A DNA stretch of 64,000 bases from Paracoccaceae bacterium (lineage in GTDB: Bacteria > Pseudomonadota > Alphaproteobacteria > Rhodobacterales > Rhodobacteraceae). The notes beneath the pieces are model-generated. The model had not been told where the DNA came from, searched no databases, and saw only the letters and a list, made by a program, of their open reading frames with translations. Made by a program: the position numbers and the translations under genes. The DNA is taken from positions 124,001 to 188,000 of the forward strand of contig JANSXY010000005.1 of the NCBI GenBank assembly GCA_024742695.1, written 5' to 3'. Shown here piece by piece: positions 1 to 8,557 of this stretch. Each line of letters begins with the position of its first letter. Position 1 is the stretch's first letter.

Positions 1-14
1 CGTCCGGGGGGGCG

Positions 15-3000
15 TCAAGGCGGCGGGGTCGCCCGCAAGGCGGCCATGACGAGATCGTCAGGCAGCGGCATCAACCGTGGCTCGCGGGTCCACAGGATCG
101 CGGTGTCGATCCGGCGCCCGGGGTAGACCTGCGCCAGTGCCGCGGCATAGGCGCCCATCTGCCGCAAGATCCCGTCGGGCACTACCTCGGGCCGGTCGGG
201 CACCACCGCGTTGGTCTTGAAGTCGACCGCCAGCACCCGCCCGGACCCGGGCAGCAGCCGGTCGATCGTGCCCCGGATGCGGCGGCCGCCAAGCTCGGGC
301 AGGGCCGCGGCGATCTCCACTTCGGCCAGCGTTCCGGGGGCGAACAGGCCGGCGAGATCGGGTGCGGTCAGCACCCGCCGCGCGTCGGCCAGCCGTGCCG
401 CCGCCTCCGCCGGATTGGCGGCATCGGGCCCCTGGGCGAGCAGGTGCCGGGCCAGCCCCGGCCAATCGGCTTCGGGCCAGTCGGGCAGATGTTCCAGCAG
501 CAGGTGCAGCTGCCGGCCCTGGCGCAGCGCGACCTCGGTTTCCGCCCCGGCCTCGCCCGGCAGCGCCTTGGCCCCGCCAAGATCGGAGGGTGAAAGCGGC
601 CGCGGCACGTCCGCCACCGGCGGAGCATGGGCTTCGGCCCAGCCGAGCAACGCCGGGCGCGGCAGGTCGGTGCCGGCCCGGTCGGCGGGACATGGCGCGG
701 GCCAGTCGCCGTTGGCATGGCGCAGCACTTGGCCAAGGCCGGCTTCGGCCAGCACCCGGTCCTCGTGCGGCACCGCACCCGCGCGCGCCATCCCGTCGGT
801 GACAAGGGCGTGCCAGCTGTCGGTGCCCGCGCCCACCTCGCCCGCCGCGGCGACGATCAGCCAGACCTCCGCCCGCGTCATCGCGACGTACAGCAGCCGC
901 ATCCGCTCTTCCTCCTGCCGCGCCTCCTCGGCGTCGCGGAGCGCGGCGATGGCGGGCGGGCTGGCATCCTTCGCGGCCTTCCACACCGCCGGCCCCTGCG
1001 GCAGCGTCAGCACCTGGTCCCTGACATCGACCCGGCGCTTGCCGGTGTCCGGCAGGATCACCACCGGCGCTTCCAGCCCCTTGGCGCCATGCACCGTCAT
1101 CACCCGGATCGCGCCGCCGCCGCTGTCGAGCTGGCGCTTGACCTCGACCTCGTCGGTTTCCAGCCAGACCAGGAAACCGGTGAGACTGGGCACCTCCATC
1201 CGCTCGTAGGCCAGCGCCTGGGCGAGGAAGGCGTCGATCCCGTCCTCGGCCTCCGGCCCCAGCCGCGCGATCAGGCGGCGGCGGCCGTCGTGGCGGGTCA
1301 GGATGCGTTCGATCAGTTCGAAGGGGCGCAGGAAGTCCGCCGCGTCGCGCAGGTCGGTCAGGGTGGCGTTTGTCGCCGCGTGCCCGTCGGCCGCGCGCAG
1401 CGCCGTCCACAGGTAGCCGCGATCGGGGCGCGGCTGGGCGAGCCGGTAGAGATCGTCTTCGGTCCAGCCAAAGAGCGGCGAGCGCAGCGCCGCGGCCAGC
1501 GACAGGTCATCCTCCGGCGTGGCGAGGAAGGACAAGAGCGCGGCCAGGTCCTTCACCGCCAGTTCCGCGCCCAGCTTCAGCCTGTCCGCCCCGGCCACGG
1601 CAAGGCCCGCGGCCTTGCAGGACCGGATGATCTCGGCGAACAGGTCGGACCGGCGCTGCACGAGAATCAGGACGTCGCCCGGTGTCAGCGGCCGAGCCCC
1701 GCCCGCCGCGTCGGGCAGCATGGTTCCGGCCGCGATCAGGCCCTTGAGAACCTGCGCGATCCGCTGGGCCAGAACCACCGGCGCGGCATTTTCCGCCGGC
1801 AGGTCCACCGGATCGTCCCAGGCGCCTTCGTCCGGCTTGTCGGGCTTCGGCACCGGCGGCCAGAGATCGACGCGGCCGGGCAGGCCGGAATGGAAGGCGA
1901 TGTGTTTCGTCGGTCCGCCGATGCCGCGGTGCAGGCGTTCGTCGAAGGTCAGGTCGACGAGCCGCAGGATCGCCTCGGCGGAGCGGAACGAATGGCTGAG
2001 CGCGCGGTCGGTCAGCGCCGCGCCGGCGGCCTCGAACCGGTCGCGGAACAGGTCTCGCATCCGGTCGAACGCCGTCAGGTCCGCGCCCTGGAAGGAATAG
2101 ATCGACTGTTTCTTGTCGCCCACGACGAAGATCGTGCGCGCAACGTCGCGGGCGCCCTCGCCGGCGGTGAATTCCTCGGCCAGGCGTTCTATCACCTGCC
2201 ATTGCGCCGGGCTTGTGTCCTGCGCCTCGTCGACGAGGATGTGGTCGATCCCGCCATCGAGCCGCCAAAGCACCCATTGCGCGACGCCGCGATCGGACAG
2301 CAGCGCGGCGGCGCGGGTGATCAGATCGTCGAAATCGAGCCAGCCGCGGCGCGCCTTGCGCGCGGCGTAGCGTGGCAGGAAGGCGGCGGCGAACCGGTGC
2401 AGCGCGGCGGTCCTTTCCGCCGCCTCGAAGGCGATGCGGCGCGGCCGGGTATCGGCCACGCGCTGCATCAGCGCCTCGAACTCCGCCATGAACCGCGCCG
2501 CCGGGCCCTCGCGCAGCGCCTTGGTCGGCAGGGCGCCGATCTTCGGGCCGAAGGGCGCCTTGGTATCCCCGCCGAACAACAGCGGCCCCTCCAGCGCGGC
2601 GAGCGTTTCCGGCCCCGGATCGGCCAGGTCGATCTCGGCCAGCGCATCGGCAAGCTTGACGTCGGAGGATTTGCCGGTCCGCAGGATCGGGATCAGCGCA
2701 GCGAACAGCCCGGCCTCGCCGCCATCCAGCGCCTGCGCGGCAAGGTCCGCCGCGGTCATCGTGCCGGGCAGGTCGAACAGGTCGCGCGCCCCGGCCGGGT
2801 CGAGCGGCGGGTCGAAGGCCGGCGCGGCGCGGCAGACCAGCGACAACAGGGCATCGACCTCGTCGCCGCCGACGAGACCGGCAAGCGCATCCACCGCGCC
2901 CACGCCCGCGCCGTCGGCCAGATCCTGCAAAACCTCCTCGCGCATCAGTGCGGCGGCGCGGTCGTCCATCTCGGTGAAGTCGGGCGGCACCCCGGCCTCC

Positions 3001-3410
3001 AGCGGGAACCGCCTCAGAAGCCCGGCGCAGAACGAGTGGATCGTCTGGATCTTCAGCCCGCCCGGCGTCTCGATCGCACGGGCGAACAGCCGCCGCGCGG
3101 CCCCGATCGCCGCCGCGTCGATCGGGCCGTCGGCGCCCAGCGCGTCGAGCGCCTTGCGCAGCGCGCCCTCCTCCAGCATCGCCCATTCGCCCAGCCTGCG
3201 GAACAGCCGGTTCTGCATCTCGGCCGCCGCGGCCTTGGTATAGGTCAGGCACAGGATCCGCTGCGGATCGGTGCCCGACAGCAGAAGCCGCGCCACCCGG
3301 TCGGTCAGCACCCGCGTCTTGCCCGATCCGGCATTCGCCGACAGCCAGGTGGACGCGCCGGGATCGGCGGCGCGGACCTGGGTTTCGCTGGCCTCGTCGC
3401 GCGGCGTCAT
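15..3410 (-). CDS. addA: Double-strand break repair helicase-nuclease subunit AddA
   Basis: AddA is the UvrD-type helicase plus nuclease subunit of the AddAB complex, which processes double-strand DNA ends and loads RecA. About 1131 residues, normal for the family. A Walker A motif (SANAGSGKTR) lies near residue 25, with the UvrD-type motifs DEAQDTSPAQ and GDKKQSIYSFQGAD further in. The C-terminal RecB-like nuclease region carries GTIDRLLPG and VDFKTN. The ATG at 3410 was chosen because it overlaps the addB stop as ATGA, although the frame stays open about 150 bp upstream. Last visible gene of a long minus-strand run with addB, murU, amgK and tsaE. Confidence 0.95.
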   Translation of the reverse strand: MTPRDEASETQVRAADPGASTWLSANAGSGKTRVLTDRVARLLLSGTDPQRILCLTYTKAAAAEMQNRLFRRLGEWAMLEEGALRKALDALGADGPIDAAAIGAARRLFARAIETPGGLKIQTIHSFCAGLLRRFPLEAGVPPDFTEMDDRAAALMREEVLQDLADGAGVGAVDALAGLVGGDEVDALLSLVCRAAPAFDPPLDPAGARDLFDLPGTMTAADLAAQALDGGEAGLFAALIPILRTGKSSDVKLADALAEIDLADPGPETLAALEGPLLFGGDTKAPFGPKIGALPTKALREGPAARFMAEFEALMQRVADTRPRRIAFEAAERTAALHRFAAAFLPRYAARKARRGWLDFDDLITRAAALLSDRGVAQWVLWRLDGGIDHILVDEAQDTSPAQWQVIERLAEEFTAGEGARDVARTIFVVGDKKQSIYSFQGADLTAFDRMRDLFRDRFEAAGAALTDRALSHSFRSAEAILRLVDLTFDERLHRGIGGPTKHIAFHSGLPGRVDLWPPVPKPDKPDEGAWDDPVDLPAENAAPVVLAQRIAQVLKGLIAAGTMLPDAAGGARPLTPGDVLILVQRRSDLFAEIIRSCKAAGLAVAGADRLKLGAELAVKDLAALLSFLATPEDDLSLAAALRSPLFGWTEDDLYRLAQPRPDRGYLWTALRAADGHAATNATLTDLRDAADFLRPFELIERILTRHDGRRRLIARLGPEAEDGIDAFLAQALAYERMEVPSLTGFLVWLETDEVEVKRQLDSGGGAIRVMTVHGAKGLEAPVVILPDTGKRRVDVRDQVLTLPQGPAVWKAAKDASPPAIAALRDAEEARQEEERMRLLYVAMTRAEVWLIVAAAGEVGAGTDSWHALVTDGMARAGAVPHEDRVLAEAGLGQVLRHANGDWPAPCPADRAGTDLPRPALLGWAEAHAPPVADVPRPLSPSDLGGAKALPGEAGAETEVALRQGRQLHLLLEHLPDWPEADWPGLARHLLAQGPDAANPAEAAARLADARRVLTAPDLAGLFAPGTLAEVEIAAALPELGGRRIRGTIDRLLPGSGRVLAVDFKTNAVVPDRPEVVPDGILRQMGAYAAALAQVYPGRRIDTAILWTREPRLMPLPDDLVMAALRATPPP

Positions 3411-6340
3411 CCCACGTCCTCCGGCTCCGGCGGGTCGGTCATGTCCCATTCGCCGTAACGCGCGAGATGATCGTAGTCGCCCGGCTGGTCGGCGCGGAAC
3501 GGCGCGCGCCGGGCGGCGAAGCCCTGGGCCGGGTCGCCGTATCGGGCGATCAGCTTGCACAGACCGTCCCAGACCTTGCCCACCGCCCCGTTCGACAGAT
3601 CGACCCGTTTCTCCAGCCCCGCGCCGCCCAGCTGGATATAGGCCGCGCCGGCCACCGTCACCTGCTTGCCCAGCGCGGCGAAGCCCCCGCGTTCGGCCAT
3701 CGCGGCCTCGAGGAATAGTTGCTTGTCGAACAGTTCCTGCTGTTTCCGGCTGGGCGGTTCGCCGGACTTGTAGTCATAGATCATCGCGCTGCCGTCGCTC
3801 AGCAGATCGATCCGGTCCGGTTTCGCCGTCAGCCGGAAGCCTAGGCCGGGCAGATCGACCCCGCCGCGCTCCTCGATCACCACCGGGCGGCCCGCGGCGC
3901 GGCGGCGCGCCTCGTCGCCCGCCAGCCGGCCGGCGATCCGCGCGATCCGCATCCGCCAGAACCGCCGCGCGGCGGGCCAGGCGACCTCGTCCGCCAGCAC
4001 CCGTTCGGTGGTGGCGATCAGCCGGTCGCGCGCGGCCTCGACCGTGTCCGTCGCGGGCGCTTCGCGCAGGAACGCCTCGACGATCGCGTGCAGCGTGGTG
4101 CCGCGTTCGCGGGCATCCGCCGTGGGGCGGATCGGGTCCAGCGGGGTAAGCCGCAGGACGTGACGGGCGTAGACGGCATAGGGATCGCGCACCAGCGTGG
4201 TGATCCCCGTCACCGGCAGCTGCCGGGGCCGGGCGGCCACCGGCGGGCGCGGCGCCGGGCGGCGGGCGGGCGGCACATCGGCAGCCGGCCGGTCAAGCTC
4301 GCGCGCCATCGCCAGCCAGTGATCGCCGCGCGCCCGCATCGCCGTCAGCGCCGCGGGCCCGTTCCGGTCGGGCAACCCGTCCATCAGGTTCATCAGCCGG
4401 TTCAGCCAGCGCGACGGCACGGTTTCCGCCTCGGCGTCGCGGCGGGCGCGCGACAGCACCACGCGCGGCGCGGCGACGGCCTGCTGGAAGTCATGCGCCG
4501 ACAGGCCGATCCGCCGTTCCGGCAGCAACAGACCCGTTTTCAGACGCATCTGCCGCGACAGCCAGGGATCGGGCGGCGGCAGTTGCGGCCAGATCCCGTC
4601 GTTCAGCCCGCCCAGGATAACCAGGTCCGCGCCCTGAACCCGCGCCTCGATCGTGCCCCAGATCGCGATCAGCGGATGCGCCGCCTCCGCCGAGCGGGCC
4701 GAGCCGGCGGCGAGCAGGTTGCCCAGAAGGTCGGCCAGCCCCTCGGGCGGCATCGCGCCGCCGTGGCCGGCCTCCGCCGTCACCTCGTCGATCAGCCGGC
4801 GCGCCGCGTCGCCGGCATCGGCGCGCCACAACTCGCTGGCCTCGACATCGCCGCCGGGCCCGGCGGCCAGCGCCCCGGCCGCCGCGTGGAACCGGGCGAG
4901 GTGGTCGGCCAGCGGGCGCACCGCATCCTCCGCGAGCGGCGGCAGGACATCGGCCAGCCAGCCGGCCCAGTCGGCGGCGGGCGGCGGCCGGTCGGCGGCC
5001 CAGTCGCGCAGCGCCGCGGCATCGGGAAAGGCCGGCCCTCGGCGGCGCAGCCTGAGTTCGAGGTCACGGGTCAGCCGCAGGTGATCGCCGCGCAGGTCGG
5101 ACCCGGTGGCGGTCAGCGGATGCTTCAGCAAGGCCAGCAGCGCCTCCACCGTCAGCGGCCGGCCCATCAGCGCCGCCACCTGCCGCAGGAACCGCCCCGG
5201 CGGCGTCAGGTCGAGCGGCTGGCCGGCGGAATCGTCGGGCCGGATGCCCCAGCGATCCAGCGCGGCGGCAACGCGGCGGGTCAGCATCCGGTCGGGCGTG
5301 ACCAGCGCCGCGCGGGTGCCGGTTTCGGCAGCCTCGCGCAGGATCAGCGCCAGCGCATTGGCCTCGGCCCGCGGATCGGCCGCCTCGATCAGCGCCGTGC
5401 CCTCCGTCGCCTCGGTCAGGTCGGGCAGGTCGCGGCCCTCGGTCAGCCATTGGTCGGTGACCGGCGCGGGCCGGAGCGCAAGCGAGATCAGGCGGTTGCG
5501 CCCCGGCGCGGGCGGCGGCGCATCGGTCCAGGGCCGGACATCGCCGGGCGCAAGGCCAAGCCGGGACAGGAGCGCGGCGAACCGGTACTGCGGATGATCC
5601 TCGGCCGGAACCGGGCCCCGGGTCAGCCCGCGCCAGACGGCTTCGGGCATCCCGGCATCGAACCCCGGCAGCACCAGCGCGCCCTGCGGCAGCCCGGCCA
5701 CCGCCGCCATGAGCAGCGCGGTGGCCCCGCGCGACCCGGTGGAGCCGGCCACGATCATCGGCCCCGTCGGCGGTTCGAGGGCCCAGAGCGCGGCCAGCGT
5801 CTCGGCCGCGCGGCGTTGCCGCGCGCCGGGGTCGGGCGCCGCATCGGGGCCGAAGTAGCGGGCGACAAGGCGGATGAAGGCAAGGCTGCGTTCCCAGTGC
5901 GCGGCGTGGTTCTCGGCCAGCCCCGGCGCCTCCAGCGCGGCCGGGTCGACGCCCTCCATCTGCATCTCGTCCATCAACTCGGCGAGGCTTTTGGCCAGCG
6001 CCGCGGACCCGGTGCCGGGGCCGAAATCCGGTGCCGCCGCAAGCAGGCCATCGACCAGCCGGCCCAGTTCCAGCCGCCGCCGCAGGGCGGGCACCGGCGG
6101 GGCGAGGCCGGGCAGCGGCAGGGTTTCCAGATCGGTCACCAGCCGCAGCCGCGGCAGCAGCCGCGCGCCCGACGCCTCCAGCATCTCGCGCACCCGGCGC
6201 TGCATCCGCCGGGTGTTGAGCCACAGCGTGACGCGGGCCAGGTCTTCCGGTGCGCCGGCGCCGTGACGGGCCAGAAGCCCGGCGACGAGTTCGCGCGGGA
6301 AGTCCGCGCCGGGCGGAAGGGCGAAGACCGTGGCCGTCAT
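3407..6340 (-). CDS. addB: Double-strand break repair protein AddB
   Basis: AddB is the partner of AddA and contributes an inactive helicase fold and a second nuclease domain. 977 residues, typical of alphaproteobacterial AddB. The N-terminal region lacks a clear Walker A, as in alphaproteobacterial AddB proteins. The C-terminal third carries the RecB-type nuclease motif around AKPDRIDLL and IYDYKSG. The ATG at 6340 overlaps the murU stop as ATGA, which fixes the start despite about 275 bp of open frame upstream. Translationally coupled at both ends, so expressed with murU and addA. Confidence 0.93.
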   Translation of the reverse strand: MTATVFALPPGADFPRELVAGLLARHGAGAPEDLARVTLWLNTRRMQRRVREMLEASGARLLPRLRLVTDLETLPLPGLAPPVPALRRRLELGRLVDGLLAAAPDFGPGTGSAALAKSLAELMDEMQMEGVDPAALEAPGLAENHAAHWERSLAFIRLVARYFGPDAAPDPGARQRRAAETLAALWALEPPTGPMIVAGSTGSRGATALLMAAVAGLPQGALVLPGFDAGMPEAVWRGLTRGPVPAEDHPQYRFAALLSRLGLAPGDVRPWTDAPPPAPGRNRLISLALRPAPVTDQWLTEGRDLPDLTEATEGTALIEAADPRAEANALALILREAAETGTRAALVTPDRMLTRRVAAALDRWGIRPDDSAGQPLDLTPPGRFLRQVAALMGRPLTVEALLALLKHPLTATGSDLRGDHLRLTRDLELRLRRRGPAFPDAAALRDWAADRPPPAADWAGWLADVLPPLAEDAVRPLADHLARFHAAAGALAAGPGGDVEASELWRADAGDAARRLIDEVTAEAGHGGAMPPEGLADLLGNLLAAGSARSAEAAHPLIAIWGTIEARVQGADLVILGGLNDGIWPQLPPPDPWLSRQMRLKTGLLLPERRIGLSAHDFQQAVAAPRVVLSRARRDAEAETVPSRWLNRLMNLMDGLPDRNGPAALTAMRARGDHWLAMARELDRPAADVPPARRPAPRPPVAARPRQLPVTGITTLVRDPYAVYARHVLRLTPLDPIRPTADARERGTTLHAIVEAFLREAPATDTVEAARDRLIATTERVLADEVAWPAARRFWRMRIARIAGRLAGDEARRRAAGRPVVIEERGGVDLPGLGFRLTAKPDRIDLLSDGSAMIYDYKSGEPPSRKQQELFDKQLFLEAAMAERGGFAALGKQVTVAGAAYIQLGGAGLEKRVDLSNGAVGKVWDGLCKLIARYGDPAQGFAARRAPFRADQPGDYDHLARYGEWDMTDPPEPEDVG

Positions 6341-7020
6341 GTCGCCGCCTCCAGCATCGCCTCGGCCGCCGCGATCCCCTCGGGGCGGCCGACATCGGCC
6401 CAGCCGCCGGGATGGACGAGGCCGAAAAGCCGGCCGCGCGCCGCCGCCCTGTCCCACAGGCGGTTGAGCGAGAAGACCCGATCCGGGATTTCCGCCAGCC
6501 CCGCCGGATCGACGATCTGCGCGCCGGTATAGACGAACGCGCCGCCCCGGCTCAGCCGCCCGTCCCCCGACAGGGCGAAATCCCCGGCCCCGGCATGGCC
6601 GGCGGCCCGGTCGCACGGGACCAGCGCCAGAAGCGCATCCATCCGCGCCGGATCGAAGGCCGCGATCAGCGCGGACAGCGGGTTCGCCCCGGTCCAGACC
6701 GCATCGGAGTTCAGCGTCAGCACCGGGCCGGGGGGTAGAAGCGGCAGGGCGGCGCGCAGGCCCCCGCCGGTGTCCAGCAGCATGTCGCTTTCCTCGGAAA
6801 ACCGGATGTCGCGCCCGGCCAGGTGCGCGCGGAGCATCCCGCCCCGGTAATGCAGGTTGATCACCGGACGGTCCAGCCCGGCCCCGTCGGCCAGCGCCAG
6901 CGCGTGATCGATCAGCGGTTTTCCGGCGACCGCGATCAGCGGCTTCGGCCGATCCGCCGTCAGCGCCCCCATCCTCGTGCCGAGGCCGGCGGCGAAGATC
7001 ATCAGCCCCGGATCAGGCAT
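6337..7020 (-). CDS. murU: MurU-like N-acetylmuramate-1-phosphate uridylyltransferase
   Basis: A nucleotidyltransferase of 227 residues with the sugar-nucleotide signature AAGLGTRM followed by DRPKPLIAVAGKP at the N terminus. Directly follows an AmgK-like kinase gene and overlaps it by 8 bp. In other proteobacteria AmgK and MurU form a salvage route that turns recycled N-acetylmuramate into UDP-MurNAc and bypasses fosfomycin-sensitive MurA. The substrate is inferred from this pairing, since the fold alone would also fit other NDP-sugar pyrophosphorylases. Start ATG at 7020. Confidence 0.85.
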   Translation of the reverse strand: MPDPGLMIFAAGLGTRMGALTADRPKPLIAVAGKPLIDHALALADGAGLDRPVINLHYRGGMLRAHLAGRDIRFSEESDMLLDTGGGLRAALPLLPPGPVLTLNSDAVWTGANPLSALIAAFDPARMDALLALVPCDRAAGHAGAGDFALSGDGRLSRGGAFVYTGAQIVDPAGLAEIPDRVFSLNRLWDRAAARGRLFGLVHPGGWADVGRPEGIAAAEAMLEAAT

Positions 7021-7981
7021 CGGCGGCCATTCCTTCCGGCAGGGGCCCCAGCGCGTCGTCCAGCGGCGCCAGCGCGGGATGCGCCAGCGCGGCGCGGACA
7101 TGCGCCGCGACCCGTGGTACGTGGCGCAGGTAGCCCGGCTTGCCGGACCGGGCGAGCCGGGCGAAGACGCCAAGGATGCGCAGGTTGCGCTGCGCGGACA
7201 GAAGCGCGGCGGCGGCGGCCAGCGGCTCGGGCTGCGCCCCGGTCGCGGCGGCGAACCGCGCGGTCATCCGGGCGGCGAGGCCGGGCGGCAGGTCGCGCCG
7301 CGCGTCGCAGAGCAGCGAGACCAGATCATAGGCCGGGTCACCCAGCACCGCGTCCTGGAAATCCAGCAATCCGACGGCCGCCACCCCCGGCCGGGCCGGT
7401 AGCCAGACGAGGTTCTCGGCATGCACGTCGCGCAGGCAGATCACCCGGGGCGGGCCGAGCAGGGCGGCGGCCAGCGTGGTCATGGTTTCGGGCACCCGGG
7501 CAGCGCGCGCCGGATCGATCCCCGCGCGGGGCGCGAAATCGGTCACGAACGGCTCGGTCAGCGCGCCCAGCCGCGCCGCGTCCCAGGCCGGCAGACCCGG
7601 CGGCGGCGTCTGGCGTTGCAGGGCCGCCAGCATGTCGATCGCGCCGGAATAGAGCCTTTCGGCAGCCTCCGGTGAACGGTCCGACACGCGGGCGAACAGA
7701 TCGTCGCCAAGGTCTTCCAGCAGCAAAAGCCCCGCCGCCGTGTCGGCGGCCAGAACCCGCGGCGCCGAGAAGCCCGCGGCGCAAAGCCACCGCGCCAGCC
7801 GGTCGAACGCGGCGGTGCCCGCCGCATCGCCGTCGGCATCCATCAGGATCGCGGTGGCGCCGCCCAGCATCAGCCGGCGGTAGCGCCGGGCCGAGGCATC
7901 GCCGGCCAGTGGCGCGTGCCGCGCCGCCCCCCAGCCGGCGGCGTCGAGGAAACCCGCGATGGCGGCCGCGCGGTCAGGCAT
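7013..7981 (-). CDS. amgK: AmgK-like anomeric MurNAc/GlcNAc kinase (APH fold)
   Basis: An aminoglycoside-phosphotransferase-fold kinase of 322 residues. The N-terminal segment GDASARRYRR is typical of the AmgK group. The catalytic loop reads LRDVHAENL and the metal-binding segment LLDFQDAVLGDPAYDL. AmgK phosphorylates the anomeric carbon of recycled MurNAc or GlcNAc, and MurU, encoded next, uses the product. Overlaps tsaE by 8 bp upstream and murU by 8 bp downstream. The gene order tsaE-amgK-murU-addB-addA is conserved in alphaproteobacteria. Confidence 0.87.
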   Translation of the reverse strand: MPDRAAAIAGFLDAAGWGAARHAPLAGDASARRYRRLMLGGATAILMDADGDAAGTAAFDRLARWLCAAGFSAPRVLAADTAAGLLLLEDLGDDLFARVSDRSPEAAERLYSGAIDMLAALQRQTPPPGLPAWDAARLGALTEPFVTDFAPRAGIDPARAARVPETMTTLAAALLGPPRVICLRDVHAENLVWLPARPGVAAVGLLDFQDAVLGDPAYDLVSLLCDARRDLPPGLAARMTARFAAATGAQPEPLAAAAALLSAQRNLRILGVFARLARSGKPGYLRHVPRVAAHVRAALAHPALAPLDDALGPLPEGMAADA

Positions 7982-8501
7982 CGCCCGGCTCCGGCAGCGC
8001 GGCGAGGATGGCGGCCCCGCGCGGGTCGCCCGCCCGCGCCGCGACGGTTCGCGCCGCGCCGGCGTTGTCGGGCGCGAAGCCCAGCGCGAGGGCGCGGGCC
8101 GGCAGCTCCGCCCCCAGCCGGTCGGGCCATTCGATCAGCGTGATCGCGGTGGCGAAGGCTTCCTCCAGACCCAGTTCGTCGCAATCGCGCGGCCCAGTCA
8201 GGCGGTAGAGATCCGCATGCCAGATCTCGCCCTGCGCGGTCCGGTAGGTCTGAACCAGCGTGAACGAGGGCGAGGGCACGTCTTCGACATCGCCGGTGAG
8301 CGCCAGCGCGTCCTGGATCAGGGCGCGGGCGAAGGCGGTTTTTCCCGCCCCGATGGGGCCGGAGAGCGCGATCACGTCGCCGGGGCGAAGATGCGGGCGC
8401 AGCGCCCGCGCGAAGGCCCGTGTCGCGGCCTCGTCGGGCAGGCGGAACCGGCGGCATGCCGCGGTCTGGGGGGGATCCTGGGCCGGGGTTTCGGGCTGCA
8501 T
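7974..8501 (-). CDS. tsaE: tRNA threonylcarbamoyladenosine ATPase TsaE
   Basis: TsaE is the ATPase that works with TsaB and TsaD to make the t6A modification at tRNA position 37. About 175 residues with a Walker A motif SGPIGAGKTAFAR near residue 46, then PSPSFTLVQTY and HADLYRL, all diagnostic. TsaD is encoded in the same window at about 18 kb. Start ATG at 8501; a longer in-frame extension upstream (to about 9026) runs into the preceding PAS gene and is unlikely. The gene lies 56 bp after the PAS-protein gene. Confidence 0.95.
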   Translation of the reverse strand: MQPETPAQDPPQTAACRRFRLPDEAATRAFARALRPHLRPGDVIALSGPIGAGKTAFARALIQDALALTGDVEDVPSPSFTLVQTYRTAQGEIWHADLYRLTGPRDCDELGLEEAFATAITLIEWPDRLGAELPARALALGFAPDNAGAARTVAARAGDPRGAAILAALPEPGDA

Positions 8502-8557
8502 GGCGCGATCTTGGCGTGAGGGCGCGGGCGCTGCAAGGCCGGCCGGCGCGGCGGCGG

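Noticed and set aside
627-3458. Long plus-strand open frame opposite addA
   Set aside because: Antisense to a well-supported AddA; translation is Arg/Gly-rich without motifs.
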